Notes: generated from the letters alone by a model not told the origin. A DNA stretch of 64,000 bases from Microbacterium sp. EST19A (GCF_019969685.1 NZ_JAHXYZ010000003.1:186001-250000), one strand, 5' to 3'; positions 1-8,599 are shown, counted from the stretch's first letter. Numbers and translations are program-made.

Positions 1-1
1 C

Positions 2-1504
2 GATGAGACGCTCAGCATCGGCACGACGACCGACGTCGTGAACTTCAACCCGGTGCTCGGTAACAGCCGTACCGACTCGTGGATCACGAACCTGATGTAT
101 CCGCACCTGCTGAGCATCAGCGAGGACGGCACCAAGGAGGCCCACGTGGCCACCGACTGGGGCTACGTGGACGACACGACCGGGTTCTACGAGATCCGCG
201 ACGACCTCACCTGGAGCGACGGCGAGCCGCTGACCGCGGAGGATGTCGCCTGGACGCTGAACGCGGTCAAGCGCGACCAGGCGCCGGGCACGTTCTTCGG
301 GCAGCTCGGCAACCTCGACACGGCGACGGCCGTCTCGGACACCCGCGTCGAGCTCACGCTCACGCAGCCGGACTCGTCGATCATCGACGAGATCGGGTTC
401 TGGGGCGTCGTCGTGCCGCAGCACGTCTTCGAGCCGAAGGGCTCGATCGCGGAGTTCGCGAACGACGGCAGCGATGGCGGCTGGGTCGGTATGGGCCCGT
501 TCGTGCTGGATGACTTCCAGGTCGGCCAGCACTACACGCTGAAGCGCGTCGAGGACTACCCGCTCGTCGAGGGCGGCGTTCCCGGTCCTGCCGAGGTCGT
601 GTACCGGGTGTACCCCGACGTGAACACCGAGATCCTCGCCCTGCAGAGCGGCGAGATCGACGTGATCGCGAACGCCCTCCCGCCGGCACAGGTCGAGCAG
701 CTCAGCAACACCGACGGGTTGCAGGTCATCGAGGCCGCGGGTCTCGGCTACGCGCACCTCGTGTACAACATGGAGAAGCCGGACCTCGCGAAGACCGAGG
801 TGCGTCAGGCTCTCGCCCACGCGGTCGACTACGACGCGATCCGGACCGTGGTGCTGCAGGATCAGGCCGTGTCCACCGGCTCCAGCGCGCTGATGCCGGT
901 TCTCGCGAAGTACTACGACGACTCGATCAAGGAGTACGAGTTCGATCCAGAGAAGTCGCGCTCCCTGATGGAGGATGCCGGATACACGGCCGACGCCAGC
1001 GGCAACTTCCCGGTGTCGTTCCGCCTGATCTACTCGCTGCAGGACAGCGTCACCAGCCAGTGGGCGCAGCTCGTCAAGGACAGTGCGGCCGAGGCCGGCA
1101 TCGCGATCGAACTGCAGGGCACCGAGCGGAACACGTACCTCGCGATGACCAGCGCGGGCGACTACGACATCTACGCGGGCAACTTCGCCATCATGGACGA
1201 CCCGGTGACGAACTTCGCCCTGTCGTACCTGCCGGGGGGAGCGATCAACTACACCCACGTGGACGACGCCGACCTGAACGCTCTGATCGAAGAGGGCATG
1301 GTCACCTTCGATGAGGACGAGAAGATCTCGATCATGCGCGACGCCAACAAGATCGTGCACGAGCAGGTCTACGACAACATCATGTACACGCAGAACCTGT
1401 TCTTCGCCGCGAGCGACGAATGGGACGGATTCATCTCGAAGCCGAGCGAACTGCTGTCGATCGTGAACCCGCTCTCGCTCGCGAGCGCGCACCCGGTCGA
1501 ATAA
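2..1504 (+). CDS. ABC transporter substrate-binding protein, family 5 (peptide type), 5' truncated
   Basis: Extracellular binding protein of a peptide/nickel-type ABC importer. The reading frame is open from base 2, and the residues before the first internal GTG (base 38) already read as mature protein, so the start codon and signal peptide lie upstream of the window. About 500 codons remain. The fold-typical segments are visible: an N-terminal part describing the loaded state, a central SGEIDV-type motif and a C-terminal lobe ending in a polar tail. Two permease genes follow after 31 bases, then two hydrolases and a regulator, so it probably feeds a catabolic pathway. The ligand cannot be read from sequence; a peptide or peptide-like amide is inferred. 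Confidence 0.93.
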   Translation, partial: DETLSIGTTTDVVNFNPVLGNSRTDSWITNLMYPHLLSISEDGTKEAHVATDWGYVDDTTGFYEIRDDLTWSDGEPLTAEDVAWTLNAVKRDQAPGTFFGQLGNLDTATAVSDTRVELTLTQPDSSIIDEIGFWGVVVPQHVFEPKGSIAEFANDGSDGGWVGMGPFVLDDFQVGQHYTLKRVEDYPLVEGGVPGPAEVVYRVYPDVNTEILALQSGEIDVIANALPPAQVEQLSNTDGLQVIEAAGLGYAHLVYNMEKPDLAKTEVRQALAHAVDYDAIRTVVLQDQAVSTGSSALMPVLAKYYDDSIKEYEFDPEKSRSLMEDAGYTADASGNFPVSFRLIYSLQDSVTSQWAQLVKDSAAEAGIAIELQGTERNTYLAMTSAGDYDIYAGNFAIMDDPVTNFALSYLPGGAINYTHVDDADLNALIEEGMVTFDEDEKISIMRDANKIVHEQVYDNIMYTQNLFFAASDEWDGFISKPSELLSIVNPLSLASAHPVE

Positions 1505-1535
1505 CACCACTGAAATCTCGAGGAAGGTCGCCCGG

Positions 1536-2498
1536 GTGTCCCGAGCATCGTTCATTCTCCGTCGCGCAGGTCGAGGTCTGCTCACGATCTGGTTCGCCGT
1601 GACCGTGACGTTCCTGCTCCTGCGGCTGCTTCCCGGTGACCCGGCCCTGGCGCTGGCGAGTCCGAACATGACGGAGGCCATCCGGGCGACCATCCTCGAG
1701 CAGTACGGGCTGGACCAGCCCCTGATCGTGCAGTACGGGCTGTACATGTGGCAGCTGATCCAGGGGAACCTGGGGATCTCGTTCACCCAATCGATCCCGG
1801 TGCTCGACGTCCTCCTGCAGCGGCTGCCGTGGACGCTGCTGCTGACCATGACCGCCCTCGTACTGACGATCGTCATCGGCATCCCGCTCGGAGTGGCGGC
1901 CGCCTCGCACAAGGGCCGCTTCATCGACCGGGCGGTGCAGATCGTCGGCGTCACGGGGCAGTCCCTGTTCGTTCCGAGCGTTGCGATCCTGCTGCTGTTC
2001 GTCTTCGGGCTGAATCTCGGCTGGTTCCCCATCGGCGGTGCGTACACGAACAACACCTACGGCATCGAGTGGTACCTGAGCGTGGCGCAGCACCTCGTGC
2101 TCCCCGCCGTGTCGCTCATGCTGATCCAGGTCGGGTCGTATGTGCTGACGATGCGCTCGACCCTCATCGAGACGCTCGGCGAGGACTACATCCTGCTGGC
2201 GAAGGCCAACGGGCTCCGCGGGCGCCGCATCCTCTGGAAGCACGCCCTGCGCAACGCGCTGCTGCCCACGACCACCCTGATCGGCCTGCAGCTCGGCTTC
2301 CTCGTCGGCGGGGCCGTGCTGACCGAGACGGTGTTCGCCTACCCGGGCATCGGACGCGGCATCTACGAGGCCGTGACGCAGCTCGACTTCCCGGTGCTGC
2401 AGGGCGCGTTCCTCATGCTCGCGGCCACCGTCGTGGTCGCCAACACGCTCACCGACATCATCTACGGCTACCTGGACCCGAGAGTGAAGACCTCATGA
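1536..2498 (+). CDS. ABC transporter permease, DppB/OppB type
   Basis: Inner-membrane permease subunit, 320 residues, with an N-terminal membrane helix, the conserved LLRLLPGDP segment near residue 30, five further hydrophobic segments and a cytoplasmic EAA-like loop (LLAKANGLRGRRILWKHALR, about residues 220-240) that docks the ATPase. It starts at GTG with an AGGAAGG ribosome site upstream. Its stop overlaps the start of the next permease by four bases (ATGA), indicating translational coupling. It is paired with the DppC-type permease to form the channel for the upstream binding protein. No ATPase gene is seen in this operon; it may lie upstream of the window or be shared. Confidence 0.95.
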   Translation: MSRASFILRRAGRGLLTIWFAVTVTFLLLRLLPGDPALALASPNMTEAIRATILEQYGLDQPLIVQYGLYMWQLIQGNLGISFTQSIPVLDVLLQRLPWTLLLTMTALVLTIVIGIPLGVAAASHKGRFIDRAVQIVGVTGQSLFVPSVAILLLFVFGLNLGWFPIGGAYTNNTYGIEWYLSVAQHLVLPAVSLMLIQVGSYVLTMRSTLIETLGEDYILLAKANGLRGRRILWKHALRNALLPTTTLIGLQLGFLVGGAVLTETVFAYPGIGRGIYEAVTQLDFPVLQGAFLMLAATVVVANTLTDIIYGYLDPRVKTS

Positions 2499-3394
2499 CC
2501 GCGCCGCTTCCTTCCTCCGTCCCCCTGGTGCCCAGCGAGCCCGCCGCCGTGGGCAGCGAACGTGCCAGCGCCCATACCTGGCGCGCCTTCCGCCGCGATC
2601 CTCTCGGCATGATCTCGCTCGGACTCCTGATCCTGCTCGTGATCATCGCTCTCGCGGCACCCCTGATCGCGCCGTACCCGGCGAGCTACGGGCCCGATGT
2701 GCTGCGTCCGCCCAGTGGCGACCACTGGTTCGGGACCGACGCCCTCGGTCGCGACGTGTTCGCCGAGGTCATCTGGGGCACGCAGCAGAGCGTGCTCGTC
2801 GCGGTGGCGGCCTCGGTGATCGCGATCGTGTTCGGCACGATCATCGCGGTGATCGGCGCCTACTTCCGCAAGCTCGACAGCATCATCAGCGTGATCGTCG
2901 ACATGACGCTCTCGCTGCCGGTGCTGCCCCTGATGATCCTGATCGCGGCCCTCGTCGGTCCGAGCACATCGACGATCATCTTCGTCGTCGCGGCGTTCTC
3001 GTGGCCCGAGGTGACCCGTCTCGTGCGGTCGCAGGCGCTGACGGTCGTCGGTCTGCCTTACGTCGACGCCTCGCGGCTCATGACGACGTCGCCGCTGTGG
3101 ATCATCTCGCGGCACGTGCTGCCGGCGGTCACCCCCGTGGTCGTCGTCTCCGTCGTGGTGACGGCGTCGCGGGCCGTGCTCTCCGCCGCAGGACTCGCCT
3201 TCCTCGGACTGGGAGACCCGACGAGCTGGTCCTGGGGCCGCGTGCTCTACGAGGCGCAGCAGGCCGGGGCGATGGTGAGCGCCTGGTGGCTGACGCTCTT
3301 CCCGTCGATCGCGATCCTGATCCTCGTGCTCTCAGCGACCCTCCTCTCGATCGCCTACAACGACGCGCGCAACCCGCGCCATCTCGCCCGCTAG
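2495..3394 (+). CDS. ABC transporter permease, DppC/OppC type
   Basis: Second permease of the same importer, 299 residues. The N-terminus is a short cytoplasmic stretch followed by a membrane helix (about residues 38-58), the family motif HWFGTDALGRDVF (about 76-88), and five more helices with an EAA-type loop (VDASRLMTTSPLWIISRHVLP). A longer open frame exists upstream but lies entirely within the previous permease gene, so the ATG that overlaps that gene's stop is the start. It is followed nine bases later by the M24 hydrolase gene, so import and substrate cleavage are probably co-transcribed. Confidence 0.95.
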   Translation: MTAPLPSSVPLVPSEPAAVGSERASAHTWRAFRRDPLGMISLGLLILLVIIALAAPLIAPYPASYGPDVLRPPSGDHWFGTDALGRDVFAEVIWGTQQSVLVAVAASVIAIVFGTIIAVIGAYFRKLDSIISVIVDMTLSLPVLPLMILIAALVGPSTSTIIFVVAAFSWPEVTRLVRSQALTVVGLPYVDASRLMTTSPLWIISRHVLPAVTPVVVVSVVVTASRAVLSAAGLAFLGLGDPTSWSWGRVLYEAQQAGAMVSAWWLTLFPSIAILILVLSATLLSIAYNDARNPRHLAR

Positions 3395-3403
3395 GAAGCC
3401 GAT

Positions 3404-4582
3404 ATGACCGAGTTCGACCAGCGTCTCGACCCCGCGTTCTTCGACCGCGTGCAGGCCCGCGTGCGGGAGCGCATGGCGGAGGAGGGCTTCGACGCCTTCC
3501 TCACCGATCACCCCGAGGACATCGCGTATCTCACCGGGTTCTTCCACCATCCCTCGGAGCGTCCGGTGGCGATCTGGCTCGAAGCAGGCGGACGCGTCGT
3601 GATGCTGCTGCCGGAGCTCGAACGGGAGTACGCGCAGTCGCAGTCGTCGCGGGCCGAGCTGGTCGCCTTCTTCGAGTACCCGGGCGTCGTGGCGCCGTTC
3701 GAGGTGCTCGCCGCGGCGGTGTCACCCCGCGGTCGTGTGGGGTTCGCCTCGACGATGCCGTATCAGCGCCTCACCGCGGCGCGGTCGGCGATGAGCGGCG
3801 CCGAGCTCGTCGACTCGGACCTGCTCACCCGCGCGCGGTACGTCAAGTTCCCCGAGGAAGTGGTTCTGCACCGCGAGGCGGCGCGCATCACCGATCGGAT
3901 GCTGGAGGCCGGTGTGCAGCTCGTCAGCGAGGCGGTGGCCGCGGGCGGAGACCTTCCGACCGAGACCGAGCTCGAGCGTCACGTGACGACCGCCGGTACC
4001 TCGCTGATGTATGCCGAGCACCGCAACGTCGTCGTCGCGTCGCTGCTCGCGGGTGGACTGGTGTACTCCGGCGCGAACTCCGCCTTTCCGCACGGCCTGC
4101 CCTCGGTGAACCGGCTCAAGGCGGGGGACACCTTCATGCTCTCGCTCGGCTGCGCGGTGGGTGGGCGGTTCATCGAGGGGGAGCGCACCTTCGTGCTCGG
4201 CGAGCCGACGGCCGATCAGCGGCGCTATCACGACACGATCCATGCGGCGCAGCGGGTCGGCCGCGAGACGATCCGGGCCGGCCTCGAATGCCGTGAAGCC
4301 AACCGCCTCTGCCTCGACATGATCCGCGAGGCAGGGCTCGGCGAGTTCATCCGCCACCGCCAGGGGCACGGCATCGGACTCGGCATGCACGAGGCACCCT
4401 GGCTGGAGGACGGCGATGCGACGCTGCTCGAGGCGGGGATGGTCGTGTCGAACGAGCCGGGGATCTACGTGCCCGGCCATGCGGGCTACCGCATCAGCGA
4501 CAGCATGCTCGTGACCGAGGACGGCGCCGAGCCGCTGACCACCTTCCCGCGCGGTCTCGACGACTGCACCATCGCGCTCTGA
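3404..4582 (+). CDS. M24 family hydrolase, creatinase-like (non-canonical metal site)
   Basis: A 392-residue pita-bread-fold protein: N-terminal creatinase domain (1-145) and C-terminal M24 domain (155-392). Conserved M24 features are present: PHG (H230), GHG (H322), HE (H329) and NEPG (E351). Canonical dinuclear-metal ligands are not: the first Asp position is S247, the second is E258 in an E-G-E-R-T motif, and the last Glu position is S365 (GYRISDS). E260 and E351 align with the catalytic glutamates of creatinase, a metal-independent M24 member that cleaves a C-N bond. It therefore probably hydrolyses an amidino, ectoine-like or other amide substrate rather than being a Xaa-Pro peptidase. 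Context: peptide-type importer upstream, alpha/beta hydrolase and Lrp regulator downstream. The substrate is unknown. Confidence 0.85.
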   Translation: MTEFDQRLDPAFFDRVQARVRERMAEEGFDAFLTDHPEDIAYLTGFFHHPSERPVAIWLEAGGRVVMLLPELEREYAQSQSSRAELVAFFEYPGVVAPFEVLAAAVSPRGRVGFASTMPYQRLTAARSAMSGAELVDSDLLTRARYVKFPEEVVLHREAARITDRMLEAGVQLVSEAVAAGGDLPTETELERHVTTAGTSLMYAEHRNVVVASLLAGGLVYSGANSAFPHGLPSVNRLKAGDTFMLSLGCAVGGRFIEGERTFVLGEPTADQRRYHDTIHAAQRVGRETIRAGLECREANRLCLDMIREAGLGEFIRHRQGHGIGLGMHEAPWLEDGDATLLEAGMVVSNEPGIYVPGHAGYRISDSMLVTEDGAEPLTTFPRGLDDCTIAL

Positions 4583-4610
4583 CGCATCCGATCTCGAGAA
4601 AGAGGACGAC

Positions 4611-5513
4611 ATGACATCCACCCCGCCGGTATCCCCGGAGTTCGCCGCCGCGACGAGCGACCACCAATGGGTCGAGATCAACGGCAACCACCTGGCGGTC
4701 GAGGTGCTCGGGCCGGAAGGCGCTCCGGTCATCATCACCCACCACGGGGCGCCCGGTCTCGGGTCCCGTGCCGAGCCGCGCGCGAGCTTCGGACGCCTCG
4801 CAGACGAGTACCGCGTCGTGGTGTTCGATGCCCGCGGCAGCGGACAGAGCGAGGGTGAGGGAACCTACAGCCATGAGCAGTGGGCCGCCGACATCGATGG
4901 CCTGCGCGAGTGGATCGGGGCGGAGAAGATCGTGATGGCCGGCGGATCATACGGCGGCTTCATGACGATGGAGTACGCGCTGCGCTACCCGGACCGTGTC
5001 GCCGCGATCGTGCTGCGCGACACATCGGCGGACAACTCCAACGCGCACCTGGCGCGGGAGAACGCGCTGGCATCCGATCGCGTCACCATCGACATGGAGA
5101 AGTTCGACCGCATCGACGTGGGCCAGGTCCGCGACGACGAAGACCTGAAGGACTGCTGGCGGGAGATCCTGCCGCTGTACGACTTCGTCTACGACCCCGA
5201 GGCGACGGAGCGCAAGGTGCAGGCCACTCCGTACCGCTACCGCGCCCACAACTACGCGTTCTCGGTGAACCTGCCGAACTACGACCTGAAGCCGCGCCTG
5301 CACGAGATCACGGTTCCGACACTCATCACCGTGGGCCGGACGGACTGGATCACGCCAGTATCGTGTAGCCAGGTGATCGCCGATCTCATTCCGGACTCGG
5401 AGATGGTGGTGTTCGAGAAGTCGGGTCACTCCCCGCAGATCGAGGAGGCAGAGGCGTGGACCGAGACCGTGCGCACGTTCCTGCACCGGGTGTACCCGCC
5501 GCTGACGCGATGA
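4611..5513 (+). CDS. Alpha/beta hydrolase, proline-iminopeptidase-like
   Basis: A 300-residue cytoplasmic hydrolase with no signal peptide. The oxyanion-hole motif HHGAPG lies at about residues 44-49, the nucleophile elbow GGSYGG puts the catalytic Ser at 113, the acid is probably D245 (GRTDW) and the base H273 (SGHS). The GGSYGG elbow and cap region resemble S33 proline iminopeptidases. It sits 28 bases after the M24 gene, with the ribosome site GAAAGAGG, and its stop overlaps the regulator start by four bases. It is likely to take the next step after the M24 enzyme; the actual substrate (prolyl peptide, amide or ester) is not shown by sequence. Confidence 0.88.
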   Translation: MTSTPPVSPEFAAATSDHQWVEINGNHLAVEVLGPEGAPVIITHHGAPGLGSRAEPRASFGRLADEYRVVVFDARGSGQSEGEGTYSHEQWAADIDGLREWIGAEKIVMAGGSYGGFMTMEYALRYPDRVAAIVLRDTSADNSNAHLARENALASDRVTIDMEKFDRIDVGQVRDDEDLKDCWREILPLYDFVYDPEATERKVQATPYRYRAHNYAFSVNLPNYDLKPRLHEITVPTLITVGRTDWITPVSCSQVIADLIPDSEMVVFEKSGHSPQIEEAEAWTETVRTFLHRVYPPLTR

Positions 5514-6544
5514 GCAGCAGCCATATCGGCCGCGAGTTCAGCGATCTCGACCGTCGGATCGTCGTCGCCCTGCAGCAGGACGGTCGCGCGAGCTGGACGT
5601 CGATCGCCGATTTCGCCGGCGCGTCGGTCTCCACCGTCACCCGACGTGGTCAGCAGCTGCTCGCCGAAGGTGTGGTGCAGGTGGGGATCGTGCCGACGCT
5701 GGGCAGCGAGGGGCACGTGGAGACCTTCTTCGTGCGGATCAACTGCACCCCCGGGGCCCAGCTGACCGTCGCGCAGGAGCTCATCGGTTCGCCCTACGTC
5801 CGTTTCGTGACCCTCGTGACCGGCAAGTTCGACGTCTTCGCGGAGGTCGTGATCCCCGGCGACTCCGCCACGTACGCGCACGTGCTCACCGATCTCCAGG
5901 GGATCCCCGGCGTCGAGAGATGGCGCAGCGACCTCGTCGTGCACACCTATAAGGTCAGCTTCGACTGGGGCCGTCAGCTGTACGACGCGCACGCCGAGGC
6001 GACGAGCGACCCGAAGTCGTACATGCCGGCACCGAACACGTGCGATCCCTCGCACTTCGACGCCGCCGACCGCGCGATCGTCGAGGAGCTGCGGCACAAC
6101 GGGCGTGCATCGTTCCTGTCGATCGGCGCGAAGCTCGACATGAACGAGAGCAGCGTCCGTCGGCGGTATGAGCGGATGCGCAACGGCGGCTGTCTCACCA
6201 CCGTCACGATGGTGCCGGCATCCGCTCTGGGAATGAGTGCGGAGACGCTGCTCATCCTGCGGGTCGAGCCGTCACGGATCGCCTCCGTCGCGCAGACGCT
6301 GTCGCAGCATGTGTCGGTCCGCTTCCTCGCCGCAGCCCTCGAGGAGAACTCGCTGTACTGCGAGATCATCCTCCCGAGCACGGAGACCCTGCACGATTTC
6401 CTCACCGGCACGATCGCGCACCTGAAGGGCGTCCGCGGCTGGAGCGCGTCGATGGAACTCGTGTTCATGAAGCGCGGCTTCATCGAGACGCCGTGGTGGC
6501 GCGCCCAGGTGGCGTCGGCAGGGGCGATCGACACCGACGCGTGA
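5510..6544 (+). CDS. Lrp/AsnC family transcriptional regulator, duplicated HTH-RAM architecture
   Basis: A 344-residue protein, about twice the length of a standard Lrp. It has two successive AsnC-type helix-turn-helix domains (about residues 8-50 and 180-225, both opening with D-x-x-D-R/A-x-IV), each followed by an effector-binding RAM-like region. The chosen ATG overlaps the hydrolase stop (ATGA); an upstream in-frame ATG inside the hydrolase gene is less likely. Such double-length Lrp proteins are common in actinobacteria. As the last gene of the importer-hydrolase transcript it is probably the local regulator, sensing the imported compound or its amino-acid product. This is inference from position. 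Confidence 0.9.
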   Translation: MSSSHIGREFSDLDRRIVVALQQDGRASWTSIADFAGASVSTVTRRGQQLLAEGVVQVGIVPTLGSEGHVETFFVRINCTPGAQLTVAQELIGSPYVRFVTLVTGKFDVFAEVVIPGDSATYAHVLTDLQGIPGVERWRSDLVVHTYKVSFDWGRQLYDAHAEATSDPKSYMPAPNTCDPSHFDAADRAIVEELRHNGRASFLSIGAKLDMNESSVRRRYERMRNGGCLTTVTMVPASALGMSAETLLILRVEPSRIASVAQTLSQHVSVRFLAAALEENSLYCEIILPSTETLHDFLTGTIAHLKGVRGWSASMELVFMKRGFIETPWWRAQVASAGAIDTDA

Positions 6545-6645
6545 TACCGCGGGCCCAGCATTGCTCGACCCTGTCAAGGGTGTTGTCTCGCTGAGCGCGG
6601 GAGCGCACACTCTCTTGTAGAGAGAGTCCTTGGAGGGCCCAGCCG

Positions 6646-6930
6646 ATGTCAGACGTGCCAGATCCGCGCTATGTGTTGAATCGCCTCACATCATCGGAAT
6701 GGGTCATCAACGACCTGCGCTACCCGCCGAACGACACGCGCCACCTCGTGGCCTGCGTGTACGAGGTGGCGGAGACCGAGGTCGAGGTGAACTGGTTGCG
6801 CGAACTCCCGCTCGCCAGTCGGTACGCGTCGGCGTTCGAGGTGCTCGAGGACATCGACCGGCTGCATCGCTCGCTCCGTTCGACGGGGTCGATCGCCGTC
6901 GCGCCGGCACCGCCTCTCCTCACGACCTAG
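6646..6930 (+). CDS. Conserved hypothetical protein, 94 residues
   Basis: Small acidic protein with no membrane segment or signal peptide and no motif I recognise. It starts at ATG after a good ribosome site (TTGGAGGG, eight bases upstream) and has codon use like its neighbours, which favours a real gene. It contains a WVINDLRYPPND segment and a helical C-terminal half (FEVLEDIDRLHRSL) that ends in a Pro/Ala-rich tail. A strong hairpin follows 30 bases after the stop. An overlapping reverse frame of equal length lacks such a ribosome site and was not chosen. Function unknown. Confidence 0.65.
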   Translation: MSDVPDPRYVLNRLTSSEWVINDLRYPPNDTRHLVACVYEVAETEVEVNWLRELPLASRYASAFEVLEDIDRLHRSLRSTGSIAVAPAPPLLTT

Positions 6931-6960
6931 AGAGATCCATGGGCAACGGCGCCCATGACA

Positions 6961-6997
6961 GAAGCGCACCCTCACGGATCACGCGGGGGTGCGCTTC
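6961..6997. terminator. Bidirectional terminator hairpin
   Basis: Perfect 11-bp stem GAAGCGCACCC / GGGTGCGCTTC with a 15-base loop, placed between the convergent genes at 6646-6930 and 7008-7184. There is no clear T-run on either side, as is common in high-GC actinobacteria. Confidence 0.7.
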
Positions 6998-7007
6998 GTC
7001 GTCCCGC

Positions 7008-7184
7008 TCAGTGCTCGTCGTCGACGTCGGCCTCGGCGGCGACGCGGTCGGCTTCGGCACTGTCGACGAGCGCGTCGTCGATGTCGGTGTCGGGCACGTG
7101 CTCGCCGTCGACGACTTTCGTCGGGACGCCGTCGGGTTCGCCGTCGTCCGGGAACGGGACGACAGGAGGAATCGGGTTGGACAT
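7008..7184 (-). CDS. Small acidic conserved hypothetical protein, 58 residues
   Basis: Short, strongly acidic protein, probably disordered or helical, beginning MSNPIPPVVPFPDDGEPDGV and ending in a run of Asp/Glu/Ala-rich sequence (DIDDALVDSAEADRVAAEAD). The ATG is preceded by a ribosome site (GAAAGGAT) eight bases upstream. The open frame extends much further upstream, but that part lies in the tRNA terminator region, so the internal ATG is the credible start. No domain recognised; function unknown. Confidence 0.6.
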   Translation of the reverse strand: MSNPIPPVVPFPDDGEPDGVPTKVVDGEHVPDTDIDDALVDSAEADRVAAEADVDDEH

Positions 7185-7286
7185 GGTGGCATCCTTTCGC
7201 TCAGTGGATCTGGATGCCGTCACGATAAGGCGCTGCCGGATGCGCGAGTGAGCGGGTTGACCGTGGTCGAACAGAGCGCTAGGACG

Positions 7287-7314
7287 GAAAAAGCCCCCGG
7301 TGACCCGGGGGCTT
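7287..7314 (-). terminator. Intrinsic terminator of tRNA-Ala
   Basis: Perfect 10-bp stem AAGCCCCCGG / CCGGGGGCTT with a 4-base loop. On the minus strand it is followed by a short T-run (TTT). It starts three bases past the encoded CCA of the tRNA. Confidence 0.85.
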
Positions 7315-7316
7315 CT

Positions 7317-7392
7317 TGGTGGACCTGAGGGGATTCGAACCCCTGACCCCCTGCATGCCATGCAGGTGCGCTACCAGCTGCGCCACAGGCCC
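7317..7392 (-). tRNA. tRNA-Ala (anticodon GGC)
   Basis: 76-nt cloverleaf on the minus strand. The acceptor stem GGGCCTG pairs with CAGGTCC and carries the G3-U70 wobble pair that identifies alanine tRNAs. The anticodon stem CTGCA/TGCAG brackets the loop with GGC. The T arm GGGGTTCGAATCCCC is standard and CCA is encoded. Confidence 0.97.
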
Positions 7393-7430
7393 AGACGCTG
7401 CTCCGTGAACCTTGGGGCAACTCGAAAAGA

Positions 7431-7458
7431 GTACTACACGAATCCGGGCGAGCACCAA
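7431..7458 (-). promoter_or_regulatory. Candidate promoter of tRNA-Ala
   Basis: On the minus strand, TTGGTG (7453-7458) and TAGTAC (7431-7436) are spaced by 16 bases, about 38 bases before the tRNA 5' end. Both hexamers are imperfect, so this is tentative. Confidence 0.35.
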
Positions 7459-7528
7459 TCGGGACTCTGCTCCCGGGCGCGTCGTCGGGCCGCGGAACAA
7501 CGGCGTGCGCGGCGATGTTGGATTCAGC

Positions 7529-8599
7529 GTGAACATCCTCGAGAGCCTCGTGATCGGTGCAGGGCAGGCCGGTCTCTCGTCGTCGTTCCACCTGGCCAGG
7601 CTCGGGATCTCGCACGTCGTGCTGGACTCCGGCGACCGCCCCGGTGGGGCCTGGCAGCACCGCTGGGATGCCCTGACGATGCGCGACGTGCACGGCGTCG
7701 CCGAGCTGCCGGGCGACACCGCTCCGCCTCGCGATGGGGAGCGGGCGAACGTCGCGGTGCCCGCGTACTTCGAGGCCTACGAGCAGAAGCATGCGCTGCC
7801 GGTGATCCGCCCGGTGAAGGTCGACCGCGTCGACGACGACCATGGGCTGCTCGTCGTCCGCGCCGGAGAGCAGGAGTGGACGACGCGCACGCTGGTCAAC
7901 GCGACCGGCACCTGGACGCATCCGTTCCTGCCGCATGTGCCGGGTATGGAGACGTTCGTCGGCGAGCAGCTGCATACGGTGGATTACCCGGGGCCCACGC
8001 ACTTCATCGGCAAGCGCGTCCTCGTCGTCGGAGGAGGAGCATCCGCCGTGCAGTTCCTCGGCGCCCTCGCGCCGATCACCGACACCCTCTGGGTCACGCG
8101 GCGCGAACCGGTCTGGCGCACCGACGACTTCTCGCCGGAGGCGGGTGCCGCGGCCGTCGCGCTCGTCGAGCAGCGGGTCGCGGCAGGCCTCCCTCCGCAG
8201 AGCGTCGTCAGCGTCACGGGCCTCATGCTGCGGCCGCAGGAGCGCGAGGCGGAACAGCTCGGCGCCTACTCCGACCGGCGCCCGATGTTCGAGCGCATCG
8301 AACCCGACGGGGTCCGCTGGGCGGACGGCTCATTCGAGCGTGTCGATGTCATCCTCTGGGCGACCGGCTTCCGACCGGCCATCGCGCACCTCGCGCCGCT
8401 TCATCTGCGCAGTGCTGCCGGCGGTATCCAGCTCGATCGCAACGGCCGCGGGACGACCGCCGTCGCCGATCCGCGCGTGCAGCTGGTCGGCTACGGCCCC
8501 TCCGCCAGCACGATCGGTGCGAACCGTGCGGGGCGCTCGGCAGCGACGGGCGTGCAGCGGATGCTCCGCCGTGCGGAGGCCCCCGTCAGCACCGTGTGA
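7529..8599 (+). CDS. FAD/NAD(P)-binding oxidoreductase, flavin-monooxygenase-like
   Basis: A 356-residue flavoprotein. The N-terminal FAD Rossmann motif GAGQAG lies at about residues 8-13, followed by a PGGAWQHRWD segment typical of flavin-containing monooxygenase-like proteins. A second dinucleotide motif GGGASA (about 169-174) binds NAD(P)H, and the late ATGF motif (WATGFRP) is present. It is shorter than true FMO/Baeyer-Villiger enzymes and resembles putative flavoprotein/CzcO-like proteins. The frame is open further upstream, but the GTG at 7529 starts just before the FAD motif; a TTGGAT hexamer five bases upstream may be a -10 of a leaderless message. The substrate is unknown and it stands alone. 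Confidence 0.87.
   Translation: MNILESLVIGAGQAGLSSSFHLARLGISHVVLDSGDRPGGAWQHRWDALTMRDVHGVAELPGDTAPPRDGERANVAVPAYFEAYEQKHALPVIRPVKVDRVDDDHGLLVVRAGEQEWTTRTLVNATGTWTHPFLPHVPGMETFVGEQLHTVDYPGPTHFIGKRVLVVGGGASAVQFLGALAPITDTLWVTRREPVWRTDDFSPEAGAAAVALVEQRVAAGLPPQSVVSVTGLMLRPQEREAEQLGAYSDRRPMFERIEPDGVRWADGSFERVDVILWATGFRPAIAHLAPLHLRSAAGGIQLDRNGRGTTAVADPRVQLVGYGPSASTIGANRAGRSAATGVQRMLRRAEAPVSTV

Noticed and set aside
1748-2494. N-terminal extension of the second permease in an upstream frame
   Set aside because: Translation there is Arg/Pro-rich and lies wholly within the first permease gene; the permease proper begins at the overlapping ATG.
6691-6975. Reverse 94-codon frame overlapping the small gene at 6646
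   Set aside because: No ribosome site or -10 before its start, and it runs through the bidirectional terminator region; the forward frame has a strong ribosome site.
7257-7285. TTGACC-N17-TAGGAC on the plus strand
   Set aside because: Good spacing, but it points into a terminator and the antisense of tRNA-Ala; no gene start follows at a suitable distance, so it is probably chance.
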